Assembly (NCBI GenBank): GCA_011503125.2 | Contig: WWBZ02000016.1 | Span: 3,162,001 to 3,226,000, forward strand | Direction: 5' to 3' | Origin: Botryosphaeria dothidea | Taxonomy: Eukaryota; Ascomycota; Dothideomycetes; Botryosphaeriales; Botryosphaeriaceae | Length of the DNA: 64,000 bases | Part shown: positions 11,748 through 23,674 of the stretch, one piece after another | Layout: the number at the start of each line of letters is the position of its first letter | Numbering within the stretch: position 1 is the stretch's first letter | Notes under the pieces: model-generated | Databases searched by the model: none | What the model was told of the DNA's origin: nothing | The model's input: the letters and a program-made list of their open reading frames with translations, nothing else | Position numbers and translations under genes: made by a program

Positions 11748-12280
11748 CCGTTGCGACCACGCACGCGTAACGCCCGCGCTTATTTCGCTTTGCCACCTTA
11801 ACACTGGCCGCTACACTCCTCCGGAGTAGTTTTCTCAAGTGCGGGTTCTATTAGCGCAAAACGGGGAACTGATTGATTTGCTTGATCCTCTTTACTCGAT
11901 TTTTTCCCTTACGCCTAGAATCTTTGTTGGCCTTCGCTTGATGTAAGTTAATTTCAGTGCGAGAGAATCGCTGGTTGTAAGAACGATACCCTCGAAATGT
12001 GCTGTTGGGTAATAAATCCCACTGCAGCCCTCAAGGGTGGCACCCAATACATGGAGAAGTTGCCAATTTAATCTCTCCGCCGACACGCGCACACAAAATA
12101 CTGCAAGGCTTCTATTTGCGATTTTATTCCACTTGTTTTCCTTGCCAACGTACGCGGTTTTCGATTTCATTCTTGCCCAGCTCAGAAATGACTCGGCTTG
12201 CCACTTTGCTTTGTCAGCATTTACGCCGCGCCCACAAGTGCGCCGGAATCGCGGATCCTTAATCTTCAACTTCACACAAC
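11748..12280. other. Intergenic, U6 to transcription factor promoter
   Basis: No gene seen. Small ORFs overlap on both strands without domain content. The right part is the upstream region of the transcription factor beginning at 12,281. Confidence 0.5.
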
Positions 12281-14783
12281 ATGCCGAGTGAACCGCGCGT
12301 ATCGGGGAGAGGTAGTCGCCGAGTGCCAACCTGCACTGTGTGCGACCGTGTGTTTGCGCGCAGTGAGCACCTGCAGCGTCACCTCAGAACCCGTGCGTTT
12401 CCCCCGCGTCCCTTTGCCGCGCGAGCGCTGTAGCCGACTAAACCGAGGCCGCGTGTAGATACCAAAGAGAAACCATACTCGTGCCATTGCGGGCGCTCCT
12501 TCACCCGCCGTGACTTGCTCACCCGGCATGAGCGCCTTTACCACGATACGTCACCCCCGGATGATGGCGCTCAAGTCAGACGCGACTCAGAAACCAGACC
12601 GGGCCATGTGTCTGAACCCAGTTCCTTGTTGACTACACCAGACGCCCACAGTTCTCTGGCTTTACCAGCACCAGGCTTGTCAAGTGGTAATCATCAAGAC
12701 GCGACCCCACACACCACCCTTGAGCCATGGAACTCAACATCTCAGCCGGACATAAATCCTTCGCAACCATCCGATCCCGCCTCTGAGGTTCATGGATTCG
12801 ATGGCATGATGCTTGACTTCTCAGCTTTCATGAATACCGTAGGACTCGACTTCGATCTTGGCATTATTTCCCAGCCTCTTTGGAGCAACCAGCTGGGACA
12901 TGATTCGACCGCAGGTGCGACTGTACCTGGCTTTGGATCTCCTTTAGTATTAGAGAATCAGGATGCCAAGCAGCGTCGGATACCTGATTCCTCCATCGGA
13001 GATGGTGAAGTGCCCGACGCCGAATCCGTCTCCATTCATACTGACGTATGTATTGCCAGATGATTTCCATGAACTCAAGCCGCTGTCCAATCCATGGCAG
13101 ATTACCGAGCAACAAAGAAGCCAGTTCCAGCGCACGTTGAACACATTCAAGGATGTGCTTGGGAGCTTCTCACTACCGTCCAGACTTTCCTTGGCACGTT
13201 ATATCGCTGGTTACGTGGACGGCTTCAGCAACCATCACTCTTTCATCCACATACCAACGTTCAGTATTACAGCACATTCGAGAGCCCCAGAACTTTCTCT
13301 TGCATTTCTCGCTATCGGCGCACAGTATCGGTACGAAAAACGGAATTCACTCATGCTCTACAACGCATCGAGGTCGATCCTCCTTGAGCGTATTCGAAGA
13401 CGAGATCCACCACCGGAAACATCAAATGAAGGAGGCGAAAACAGCCACAGGAACCCTTTTAACCGTATGCAGCCTACACGTATGGAGATTGTGCGGACAC
13501 TGCTTCTACTCATAACGTTCTCGGCTTGGCGAAAAGATCAATCTCTCGTCCGTGAATCTTTCGAATACCAAGGACTGGTTACTAGATACATCAGAGAAGA
13601 GGGCCTTTCCGAAAGCAATCGGGATGCGGGAGATGACTGGATAGAATGGTCTGTGTCTGAGGCTGACCGGCGCACGAAATTATCTGTTTTCTGCCTCCTT
13701 AACCTGCAGACACTGGCGTACAACCTTCCTCCGGCAATCCTGAGCAACGAAATCGACTTGAAATTACCATGCTCATGTGAAGAGTGGTTTGCCCGCGGAC
13801 CTTTGGAGTGGCAAGAGGCAAGAAAGCAAGCACCCAAGACTTTTCCCTTCAAGGAAGCTTTGAACATTCTGCTCCGAAGCTCGAAACAGCCCGCAGCACA
13901 ACCGCTTCCTGTTACTTCTCCCATGGGAAATTTCATCTTGATCCAAGCAATCATTCAGCGAATATACATCACCTACCAGCTTTCTATGGAGCCAGAAGAG
14001 AAACCGTTCCAAGACAAAGATTTAAGCGACTTCGAGGAAGCGCTTGACCGCTGGAGAGCAGGATGGCAGAAGGCACCAGAATCAATACTGGATCTGAAGA
14101 ACGCCAAAGGATCACTGTCGTTCGCCTCGACCTCTCTCTTGGGCCTCGCTCATGTCCGGCTGCACTACGAGCTTGGCCGAGGACGACAGCTGCAGAGTGG
14201 AGATCCGGACGTAGTTGCGACGGCGGCGTTCGAAGCTCCCTTGCCACAGCGGTCCCCACGGTTACTGCAGGCGCTGCTGCACTCTGCTCACTCGCTGAAT
14301 ATCCCGGTCCAGCTTGGCGTGGATTATTTGACGAAGTGTCAAGCGTTCTTCTGGGGCGTTCAACATTCGCTCTGTAGCTTTGAATGCGGCATATTTCTGA
14401 GCAAGTGGTTGTATAGACTTGCGAGCAGCTGTTCCTCACAGCCATTGACAGGTCGGTGTGCATGACTTTGCGCATGACTATAATCCTACTGACATCTTCT
14501 GATTCAAGAACTCGAACAGCAAATTGTCCGGTGGATCGACAGCATCCTACAAGAAGCCAAGACATCCTTGGACCAGGCGGACGAGATCATGTACACTGGA
14601 GATGAGACGCCGAGCGGCCGATCGCAAATAAGCATGGATCTTTACCATCTAAGCATAGCGGTCGTCAGGGTCTTTGCTCACATGTTCAAGCGAAGTAACA
14701 CTACCTGGCCTGTTGTGGAAGTAATCGGGCAAAGCCTTGAACAGTACGCAGACCTGCTGCAGGATAGCGGCGGACCGCGGTAG
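12281..14783 (+). CDS. C2H2 zinc-finger transcription factor with fungal-specific transcription factor domain
   Basis: Four exons: 12281-12392, 12459-13004, 13060-14451 and 14509-14783, with introns of 66, 55 and 57 bp, giving 774 aa. Two zinc fingers lie at about residues 18-60: CTVCDRVFARSEHLQRHLRTH, completed across intron 1, then the linker TKEKPYS and a second finger of Cys-x-Cys form (CHCGRSFTRRDLLTRH). A Ser/Pro-rich linker of about 150 residues is followed by a long helical region resembling the fungal-specific (Zn2Cys6-associated) regulatory domain, with SRLSLARYIAGYVDGFSNHHSFIHIPTF, LSLAFLAIGAQYRYE and, near the end, LNIPVQLGVDYL and FLSKWL. The product is a nuclear DNA-binding regulator; its targets are unknown. 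Intron 2 (13005-13059) is inferred from a frame change, a GTGAAG donor and an ACTGAC branch site, and is the least certain junction. Confidence 0.88.
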
Positions 14784-15686
14784 TTTAGGTGGAAATGATG
14801 AAGCTACTGAACGGGATATTACAGAGGGGTAGACCTAGCAGGATCCTGTCGCGGACAACACCTGGTCCGGCCGAAAGCTCCAGATTTGAACTTCACGTGT
14901 TGATTTCTTCCAAACCACTGCTACCATTCGGCTCGTTATTCCAGTTCCATCCAATCGACTGAGGTAATTGCCCCTGCCTGAGTCGTGGAGAGCATGCTGC
15001 AGACCGAGGCGACAGCACTTAACTTCATTCGGGCCGACGAGCAACTCTGCGAGCATTCTGACCGGTGAAGACGTTCGGTTGCCTTCGTGCTAGTTTACTC
15101 ATCTCACTTGTGTCATTGTTGCTGGCGCTTCAGCACTGGAGGTATGGTTGGTTTGAAGCTCCATGCAAAAGCTGAAGATTGCCTACATGTCGAAGCCAGA
15201 CTTTGAGGGTATTCTGAGATCCCGAATCTTAGTCACCTATTGCATAGCGAATCAATGTTCCTTTTTGATCATGAAAGATATCATTTCAAAGCTTCCCCCA
15301 AAGATCCGCAAACGGACCCAGACAACACAGTGCACACCGTTTCCTACGACATGAGCTTCTTTGCATCCATTACCAGAACGGCGGCCGGAACCTCTTCGGT
15401 TGATGCTCTCCATTAATGCAGATCAGTGTCGGCTTTGCTACCGATGTCTGTGGGAGAAGTCCGTAGATCTTGGCTTGCCTGGTTGCAGCCTTTTGATCCT
15501 CGCTCCCTTGTCACCATTCCATTGGCCACACGCGGTACTCAGCATGCAGGCGCTCTTTTTAGGCGCCCGGAAAGCATAGGTGCAAGTATTATTTCCCACA
15601 CAACCCTCTCGCACAAATCTTGTAGCGTCTATTATCTCGATCTCTCACTTTCTCAAATCGCTTTGTGTGTGTTCTTCCATAGCATT
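14784..15686. other. Intergenic between the transcription factor and the DUF7703-like gene
   Basis: Only short ORFs (73 codons or fewer) with no domain signature. The right end is the 5' leader of the next gene; the frame is open for about 87 codons upstream of the chosen ATG but reads as non-coding. Confidence 0.5.
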
Positions 15687-16766
15687 ATGTCCACCAGTTC
15701 AACGCTCGAAAATGAGATAGACTCGAAAAACGATGCGGCCAATACGCCATCCGCCATGTCTCTGGCCATGATGGCCTTCCTGGGGATCGCCACCTTCAAC
15801 GCCGGGCAGCTACTTCTGCTTGTCTTGATCACTTTCAAACGATACAGCGGACTTTACTTCTGGAGTGTCCTTACAGCAGCTGGTGGGATTCCCATGTACT
15901 GCGTTGGCTTCGTCCTCAAGTTCTTCGTTGGGAAAAATGTCACCAACATGAATTACATCGGAACGGCTGTCGTGACCCTGGGCTGGGTTCCCATGGTTAC
16001 CGGGCAGTCACTGGCGCTGTATTCTCGTCTCAACCTCGTAGTACACGACCACCGCAAGCTTCGCTGGATCCTATACATGATTTTGGTCGATGCGTTTGTA
16101 TTCCACGGCACGACAAGCGCCTTTGGACTCGTCGGGGAAGCCTCGATGAAAATGGCGAAGGTCTACTTCATCTTCGAGAAGATGGAGCTGGTAGCATTTT
16201 CAATCCAGGAGATCATCATCTCCAGTCTCTACATCTACGAGACTTACAGATTTCTGCGTCCCACGAATGCTGCGCAGGAGAAGGGAATCATCGCTGTCAA
16301 AAAGAATCTCATCTACGTCAACCTCGTGGCCATTTGTTTGGATGTTTCCCTCATCAGCATAGAGATGGCCGGCCAATACAAGATCCAGACGACCTTCAAA
16401 GCGTTGGTCTACAGCGTCAAGCTCGGCCTCGAGTTCAGCGTCCTCAATACCCTGCGCCGCGCCACGAAAGGTCCGAGGGGCCGCATCTCCAACGATTCAC
16501 GATGTGCATGTTCCTACCGCTCCGGTCACACGATGGAATCGTTCCGCGGGACGCAAAAGACCAGCACTGGCAACACGGAACATCCGAGCAGCTTCTCAAG
16601 CGTCAGCAAAGGCGACAGTACCGGCATGTGGGAAATGACCGACGCTAACATCATGAAGACTACAGAGGTTTGCGTCAGGCTGAGCGCCGTCGAGGAAATC
16701 GGCACGGGATCGGGAAAGCAGGAGGAACACGGAGCTGCGTCGAATTCGACCTCCAATGTGCCATAG
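15687..16766 (+). CDS. Seven-helix fungal membrane protein, DUF7703-like
   Basis: A single exon encodes 359 aa. The start MSTSSTLENEID is the first ATG after a leader with many stops in other frames and gives a short hydrophilic N-terminus. Seven hydrophobic segments follow up to about residue 260, with conserved-looking blocks YSGLYFWSVLTAAGGIPMY, GWVPMVTGQSLALYSRLNLV and FSIQEIIISSLYIYETYRFL. Tail residues 270-359 are Ser/Thr-rich and polar. This fits a fungal-only family of plasma-membrane-like proteins of unknown function that I recall as DUF7703; the family number is from memory. Like the SAT4 gene about 10 kb away, it could be a seven-helix sensor, but nothing in the sequence shows that. 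No intron is needed. Confidence 0.8.
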   Translation: MSTSSTLENEIDSKNDAANTPSAMSLAMMAFLGIATFNAGQLLLLVLITFKRYSGLYFWSVLTAAGGIPMYCVGFVLKFFVGKNVTNMNYIGTAVVTLGWVPMVTGQSLALYSRLNLVVHDHRKLRWILYMILVDAFVFHGTTSAFGLVGEASMKMAKVYFIFEKMELVAFSIQEIIISSLYIYETYRFLRPTNAAQEKGIIAVKKNLIYVNLVAICLDVSLISIEMAGQYKIQTTFKALVYSVKLGLEFSVLNTLRRATKGPRGRISNDSRCACSYRSGHTMESFRGTQKTSTGNTEHPSSFSSVSKGDSTGMWEMTDANIMKTTEVCVRLSAVEEIGTGSGKQEEHGAASNSTSNVP

Positions 16767-18168
16767 GATCTCGCTGCTACACCATCGCAAGACTCCGGCA
16801 GGCAGTGCGATCCTCTGTGCTGTCAGAACTCGTGTGGTTCAGCACCCATGCTCGGCAGTGTCCAAATCTTCTCAACGACGGTACGGCCCGATTTTGCACC
16901 TGATGTCAACACGGGTGACATGGGGTTTCCTAGTGCAGGCCCTGATTAAGCTTCATGGCACAGTTTTGGACCTCCAGAAAAGTGCCGAATGCCGAAACTT
17001 TCGGTTCCCGAAGGGGGTTCGACTTACCTGGCCAATCGGAACGTCGCCTTCGTGTTCATGATCTCGGAAAGAGAAGCTTGAGAGCGGAGCAAGTACCCGT
17101 AATACGCTTTACGACCGGAAATTCCGGTGAAAAGAGAACCATGACCTAATACACTGTCCAGTCTAATCGCGAGGGAGGTGAAGGATCCGACACCATCTTC
17201 TCTGCCTGTCTCGCAGGTCGTCGATGAATTTGCCGGCAAGGGCTATGCACCCATTGAGTTAGTACATCTCTTAGAAGACATGTGTTGCATCTCAATGGAG
17301 GAAGAAGAAGAAACATAAACCTACATTGAAAGTGAAGTCTCGCTAGAATGCTTGCTCATGTAAGCGTAACTTGCGGCAGGCCCCACTAGCTGATCCCAAT
17401 AGCAAGGGGTATATCCCCAAACACTTCAGCCCCAAACGGGATCTTCGAATAATATTGTAGATCTTATGTAGTAAATATTCAGCATGGAGGGTGCCTTGTA
17501 ACAAGTGCACATGTTGATTATCACAAAAGACCTCATCAATGGTTTCCTCCAAGGCTGCTCATGTCAGTTGTCCTGCGAAGCTTCCTGATCATGTCATTTT
17601 TTGAAGTTACAATCAGACCATTCATCGGGACCGAGCCAAGGTCAATGCGGAAGAGCCGGGGAAGAGGAAGATATCATCCGCTGCGTCATGATGGTTTCGA
17701 AGCCAGACGGCGACCCCCACGCCACCCCGGGATTCGAGGCAGGGACGTGCGCTTCCGCGCGAAAGTGGTTCATGCAAATGGTGTTTTGAAACCCGGTTCG
17801 AGCCAATTGGGTAAATGTTTAACGCTTCGGCATAGTACGTGCACTCTGAATCTGTCAGCTTCCGTTTCCAGCAGGGGACTCAACCGCGACCGTAGCGAAA
17901 CGCTGACGCGGAGACGGAAACAAATGTTTAAAAACGAAATCTGCCGGTCCACTTCGGGGCCGGCGTCGTCAACGTGCGTTACGCCTGAGACGCACCAGCT
18001 AAGCAACATCATGCACTGACTGCGCCGCCACTTCTCCGGACCAGAACCCGCTCGTCGTTGAAATTCGGACAATTTCTCTAAAAGATTGGGATGAGCGGAA
18101 ACCTCACTTACCGTCTCGATATCCATTCACCTCGACTCCATATTCTTTTTCTCCCCACAACCAGCAAC
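16767..18168. other. Intergenic, no supported gene
   Basis: ORFs on both strands stay below 155 codons and lack recognisable features. A ggttcg-type motif near 17,017 and another near 17,800 were checked as tRNA T-arms and failed for lack of a pairing acceptor stem. Confidence 0.45.
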
Positions 18169-19157
18169 ATGCCGTTCGCTTCCTTCCCAAAACGGCGAGG
18201 CGAGATGTTCGTCGCCGTCTGCACCACACCAAAGGCCTCACCCTCGCCGACTCGACCTCATAAAACGTGGTCATTCCTAGGTTCCCCAGACTGTACCACT
18301 CCGCCTCCGGAAGAACTGCTGGAGAAATATTACAACGAAACTCCTCCTACCTGCGATCCTTTCTCGGACCACCACCTCTCAGACGAGCCGCTATACGAAG
18401 AGCCATACCGGAATACCCCTCCGCAGAAGAGCCATACCTCTCAAGATCCCACCTCCAGGGCCCTCCATCAACAACCACCTGCCCCTACCCCGAAGACCCC
18501 TTCGCACTCCTCAACAACCGCCCACCAGTCTCCTCCGCCTTCAGCCCCCTCAGCACCCCCAGCCCACCACCCTCGGTGGAAGCCCCCTTCCCCGACCGCA
18601 TCGCCATCATCAACCTCAACAACAACAACAACGACCAAAGCCTCCACCTCGCCAACCACCTCTCCGCGCACTTCCCCACCCTCCTCTACACCCCCTTCCC
18701 CGTCCTCCCACCACCACCACCATGCCGCGGGCCATCCCCTCCTCACCACCACCTCCAACCCCGCCCTCCTCTCCCGCGCCGACTACCTCATCCTCCCCGC
18801 CTCCGCCTACACCACGGCTCCGCTCCGCCGCGCCGTCGCTGTCATCGCGGCCCACGTGCGGCCCGGCGCGACCGTCATCGTCGAGTCGAGCGGCTCCGCC
18901 CTGCCCGTGGGGACGACGCGCGCGCTGCTGGGCGGCTTGCACGCGCGGCGGGGGATGCTGGGCGGGGTGGTGGTGAGGGGGCGAAGGCGGGGGCGGAGGC
19001 GGCGGTGGCGGCGGGGCTGTGCCACGCGTCGCTGGCGGCGGTGGTGGGGCTGTATGGGCGGGTGTGTCCGGCGGTGCTGGCGGTGGCGGGTGTGGAGGTG
19101 GCGGAGAGGGTTGGCGGGGCGAGGGGAGGAGGGGGAAGGGGGTTTCACGGGTGGTAG
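18169..19157 (+). pseudogene. Degenerate nucleotide-sugar (UDP-glucose/GDP-mannose type) dehydrogenase-like gene
   Basis: Family-like blocks appear in order but in alternating plus frames. A Rossmann-like start (DRIAIINL then SLHLANHLSAHFP) is at about 18,590-18,690. ADYLILPASAYTTAPLRR and GATVIVESSGSALPVGTTRALL lie in another frame at about 18,780-18,940. LYGRVCPAVLAVAGVEVAERV, back in the first frame, is at about 19,050-19,115. In NDP-sugar dehydrogenases these match the NAD-binding domain, the GTT motif and the end of that domain. The central and C-terminal catalytic domains, including the catalytic Cys region, are absent. No GT-AG intron restores the frame changes. An in-frame N-terminal extension starts at ATG 18,169. 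The base composition is extremely C-rich, then G-rich after about 18,930. Decay or assembly error in low-complexity DNA are both possible. Confidence 0.42.
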
Positions 19158-19878
19158 AGAAAGAGGGGAGGGAAAGAAGAAGGAGGGGAGATGAGGGACG
19201 GGGGAGAGATTGTTCTTGTGTAAATCATTTACCGCTCCGCAGGACTTCGGAGCTTGTATATATCGTCAATCTTGGCGTTTTGAGGGGGTTTGCATGGGAG
19301 GGGAACTCTGGTGTGATACCGATATACCATTTATGACCTTTGAAGTCCAGGAAAAGGAAACCTTGGCGAGGACAAGTTTAGCCGTGAAAAATGAGGCCGT
19401 TGGGGTTTGATTAAATTTCGTATATTGTGGTATTTTTTTTCGTCCTTTCAGTATGAGTGCTACGTGCCAGTACGTCTCCTGTTCACCGATTATTACAATA
19501 CAAATAGTACATCGAATTCGCCGTCGAACGCTGGCAACATAACGAAAATCCATGCAAAGCAGTAAACACCCTATTATGTCAGTCAGCGCCTCCAATTCAC
19601 CAAAGAACCCAGAAAGGACCAGTCGAAGCACACATTGTGAATTTCGGTAATTCGTCCATACGGTTACAGTATTCGTACAGATAACGTGTATTACATGGTG
19701 GACATATGCGTCCTGGTGAAAAAAATTCCAAATATTTCAGTGGAGTTCGCCAAAACATCTCATCCCAAGTGAGCTGATTGAAGTAGCCTCCCCGGACAAA
19801 GATATCCAGCGGTAGATGAGCCAGAGGGGAAATTCAACCATGGCTGTCATCGAGAGCGGGAGGTAATGAGACTCTTGC
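19158..19878. other. Intergenic, 3' flanks of two convergent loci
   Basis: Purine-rich to about 19,210, then AT-richer sequence. No gene is seen. It holds the probable 3' UTR of the minus-strand gene ending at 19,879. Confidence 0.5.
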
Positions 19879-22309
19879 CTAGAGTCCCCAATCCTCCTTC
19901 AGCATTTGGATCCATTGCTTGTAATGGACATGTTCGCCGTCCAGGAGAACATGGTCCTTCGGAATTTCGTGTGGAGCCGGTCCATTGGTCTTGAAGAAGT
20001 CGTGGATGGGGCTGCAGCCGCGGACCTTCAAGGTCGTTTCTTCCAGGTCCTTGTGGCAGGAATCGCACAGGTCGACCTTGCAGTACCTGCAGGTCTGGAA
20101 GTGGCCCCACGTAAGCTCCGTCTCGCAGGTCTCGCAAGGGCCATAAGTCTGTGCCTTGGCGGAGCGGTTCTCGCTGTCGTTTTCGGCGCCCAGGCCGTAG
20201 TGGTGTTGCAAGAATAGAGACATCGCTCTTGTTGCATTCTCGTCACCTTCGACGTGGCCCTCCCAGTTGTCGGCAGCCGTCATGAGCGTCTCGGCCAGGA
20301 GAAGGAAACCGCTCTCGGCATTGGAAGGATTCCTGCCCTCCAGCTTTCCGACAGCGCACTTGGCATTGAACCTGAAGTTCTCCAGTGCCCTGTCGCTGTC
20401 GTCGTATATTTGGTGCCAGGCCGTAAGCATCAATGATGAGCAATGGGCATACCACCACATGTTCGTAACGGGGTCCGCGCCCCTTCCGGCTGCCTCTTCG
20501 AGCTTCTTGGCATATTTCGATGGGTCCTCGCCGGAAATGTGAGCCTCCAGAGCCTTGGTAAAGTAGATGTTGCAGAGTGATCTTGTCGCATTGGTCCTCG
20601 CCCGGTAGACAATGGAATCGCTGTCACCGTTCGCCGAGTCGCCGAGTACTTTCCTCCAGAGCTTGATGGCCTGCTTATCCTTGTGGTCTTCCCAGTAGAG
20701 TTGAGCCAGCTGTTCCCGCAAAATAGGAAGGTAGATGCGGCCTTCGGTCAGCTCCACTTCACTCAAGCAGTTCTCCAGCATCCGCGTCAAAACCACCTTG
20801 GTCAATTTCACGGCAGAATCATCTCCGTTGGCCTTGGGCTTCGGAAGATACCTCTGGAACAACTTCCAGTCTGACCTTCCATTGATGATGTAGGCTTCGA
20901 TCACCCTCTGCAGAACATTTCCTTGCTTGTTGTTAGGGAAAAGGCGAGGCACAGTGATCTTCTGGTCAGAGCCCTTGGGAATGACAGAGTCCTCTCTGGT
21001 GTGGGAAGGCTCCGGAGCATCGGTGGTGTGAGATGATGCGTCATCGTCCAGGTCCGTCGCCGTGGCAGAGGCTGCTTCCGAGTGCGTATCATCGTCCTTG
21101 GTCAAAACAACTGGAGGATCGACGGGCACAACTTCCGTTGATTGAACAACAGACTCCGTGGGTGCGTCATCCTCAGTCTGTGTAACCGGAATTTCGGGGA
21201 TGATTTCCTCCGGCGACACGACCACGCTCTTCTCCTCGACAATGGTGACTGCTTCTTCGGTAGGGGAAACGGGAACAGTAGAGGTCTCGGCCGGCGAAAC
21301 CTCTTCCTTGGTAGTCGTCTGGGCCGTAAGTGTCTCCGTAGAAATCTCATCCTTGAGGGGAACAACAGGTTCTTCCGATGACAAATCCTCTTTCACAGGC
21401 TCTTCAACTGCAGGCGAGGTGCTTTCCTCGACGGGAAGCTCGGTCCTCGTCGAGGTTGCAGAGGTTTCGATGGGTGATTCTTCCTCGGTAGGGCTGGCTG
21501 ATGCCTTATTCCGTGTTTCGGCCTTCTCGGGAATAGCAGGAGGTTCGTCGGACGGCAGTTCCTCTCTTGGCTTCTCCTCGGCTGGGGTGAAAAATAGTTC
21601 GGTGTTCTCGGTCGTGGCAGTGCGAGGGACATCCACATGTAAATCTTCCTTGGCTGGTGAGGTAGGTGTCCTAGGGATGTAATCATCCTCTGCGGCCTTG
21701 GTCGAAGTGTCATGCTCTTCAGCGTCCGTGGTAATTTTCCGCAGTAGTCGGAACAGCAGCTTCCTGGGCAGGTGCATCATCCGCTTCAACGTTCTTCTCT
21801 GATGGAGAAGCAGAGACCTCGGCAGGTAGCTTCTCGTCGGCGGGCTTCTCGGTGGTGTCGACGGGAGCACTCTCGGCGACTGACTGCTCCTTTACATGCT
21901 CTGCAGCTGCAGGAGCGGCGTCGGTCTCGGCGGGCAATTGGTCCTTCGCGGTGTCTCCACTCAGCGGAGCAACTGTCTCAGGTTTTTGCTTTTCCTCCGT
22001 GATCACTTCCGCTTCAGTCGAGGCAGCAGCCGGCTTTTCGGCGGGTAAATGGTCCTTTGTGGCCTCCTCGCTTGTCGGAGTCTCAGGCTTCTCCGTGGAT
22101 AAATCCTGCCCACCACTCTCCTCGCCTGCCTTCACAGCCTTGCTTGCGCCATTCTGCTCCTCCTTCCTGACCTTTCCACTCGAGGTCACACCAGATCTGT
22201 CGACTTTCTCGGGAACCTGCTTCGCGGGCTTGACTGGAAGGTCCGACTCGGGCTCATCCTTGGGTCCACAGCAGAAAAATCGCCGCATGCCTCGACGCTT
22301 GGGCGGCAT
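19879..22309 (-). CDS. Acidic repeat-rich protein with TPR-like and ZZ-like zinc-finger C-terminus (apparent frameshift)
   Basis: Two overlapping minus-strand frames give one coherent protein of about 809 residues. The first starts at 22,309 (MPPKRRGMRRFFCCGPK; the paired Cys could be lipidated) and runs through an E/T/P/A-rich region with AEKPA- and LPAE-type repeats. At about 21,735-21,745 the reading passes into a second frame (TDAEEHDTSTKAAEDDY onward), offset by one base. The second frame continues acidic low-complexity sequence to about residue 310, then a helical region with TPR-like periodicity (IYLPILREQLAQLYWEDHKD and ALENFRFNAKCAVGKLEG). Near the C-terminus a Cys-rich module CETCETELTWGHFQTCRYCK plus CDSCH has ZZ-like spacing. 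Similar tails occur in fungal TPR and NACHT proteins (recalled). A 58-bp GT-AG intron (21814-21757) would also restore frame but has a weak GTCTCT donor and no good branch site. Function is unknown. Confidence 0.7.
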
Positions 22310-23674
22310 GTTTGTTCAAGACAAGAGGTTGGGGTAGCAGCAGGTAGTCCGACAGGGGGACGAGGGATTGCGCCGTTTTTCAACTTCTTGGATTGCGGGC
22401 AGCGCTTTGACCCCCCACTGCGCTCTGTCCGTATATGCCAATATGAATGCCCCACCAAGCGTCCGATGCGTAAGCGTTGCCGCCGCCGCGTCTCGAGAGA
22501 ATCCTTAAAAGCGGTGTGGATTGGGTGTAGATCCGGGTACCTGAATCGGTCCCCGCATAAAACTTTGCTTCCCCGATCCAATGACGAGAAGTTGAGAGGG
22601 TCGGTGGCTTGGGGCTGAGCTCGCTGCGGTTATGATTTCCCACAAAACCGATGTCGGTCCGCGCAACCAGAGGGACCAAAGACGTTCAAGCGAGTAAGGC
22701 CAATAAGTTTGCGGCGAAGTTGCTCGGGAGGACCTGGGCTGGACCCTCCCGCGGTAGCTCCGACGTGGAGGTCGACTTAGTCAGCGTAATGATTGGGTGC
22801 GTGGGCTCCGCGTGCTGCCACCGGTCAGTGGTCGGGCCGGGCAATCGCAATACTGGGCTGATTGCGAAGGAGTCTGTCTTGTGACCCTCGGCACGGACTG
22901 AACAGACGACTTTCGACGTGATATGTACCTACTATGATGCTTCAGACCCCAGGTCACACGGCCGTATCAAGGACTCGAAGCCCGCAACCTAGCAGCAAGA
23001 AAACGTGAGGTGCAGACAGGAACGGCCAAGACATACGAAATCAAACAATGCACGACTGAGACGGAGGTAATAAAGATTCTATGTCAAAGGATAGCTACAG
23101 GTAATATGCATCTTCTCATTAAGGTGTTTCAATGCCGTCTTAAGGGGGGTCGTCATCCAATTCATCAAGGGTACTCTCGTGTCAAGTCATGAGTTCGTCG
23201 GCCGTCGCCTTCCTTCGGCTTTGTTCTTTTGGTATTTTGTCTTTTCGGAGTGGTAGTGCAGGTCTGAAGTCGCGGGTATAAAGAGTATAATCGCTTTTCC
23301 GTCTCGACCATTGGCTAACAGAGGCGCGGACGCGGAGCTGCAGGCTGCATCCTAGGATGAAGGTGACGTGCAACCTGGGGCCCATGGTTGATCGGTGGTT
23401 GGAGAAGGGGGTTTGGTGGCACGCGGCTCTGGCGCGCGCGACAACCTCCTGAAGGAGAGGATATGTGTCCTCCCGCGGGATGCCGAACGTTCCAGAATGA
23501 ATCGGCTCCTCGAAGAGAAGCACGAGCGATCAGGAAATGAATACGCTCCGGATTACGTGCAGCGGATGGGGGGTGTGGGCGCTGGGTGACCTTGCGCATT
23601 GGCATGCCGGCCGTCGGGTGGCCCCTCCGACATCATCTCCTGTCGGGCACCTCATTGTTTGGGGGGCTCCGGCC
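22310..23674. other. Intergenic, upstream region of the acidic zinc-finger gene
   Basis: No credible ORF. It lies between two minus-strand genes, so it contains the promoter of the left one and the 3' flank of the right one. Confidence 0.5.

Noticed and set aside
11728..11760. Possible tRNA 3' half after the U6 gene
   Set aside because: The T-arm does not pair and no acceptor stem or anticodon arm exists; a B box explains the match better.
16990..17040. Possible tRNA T-arm (gggggttcgactt)
   Set aside because: No complementary acceptor stem about 70 bases upstream.
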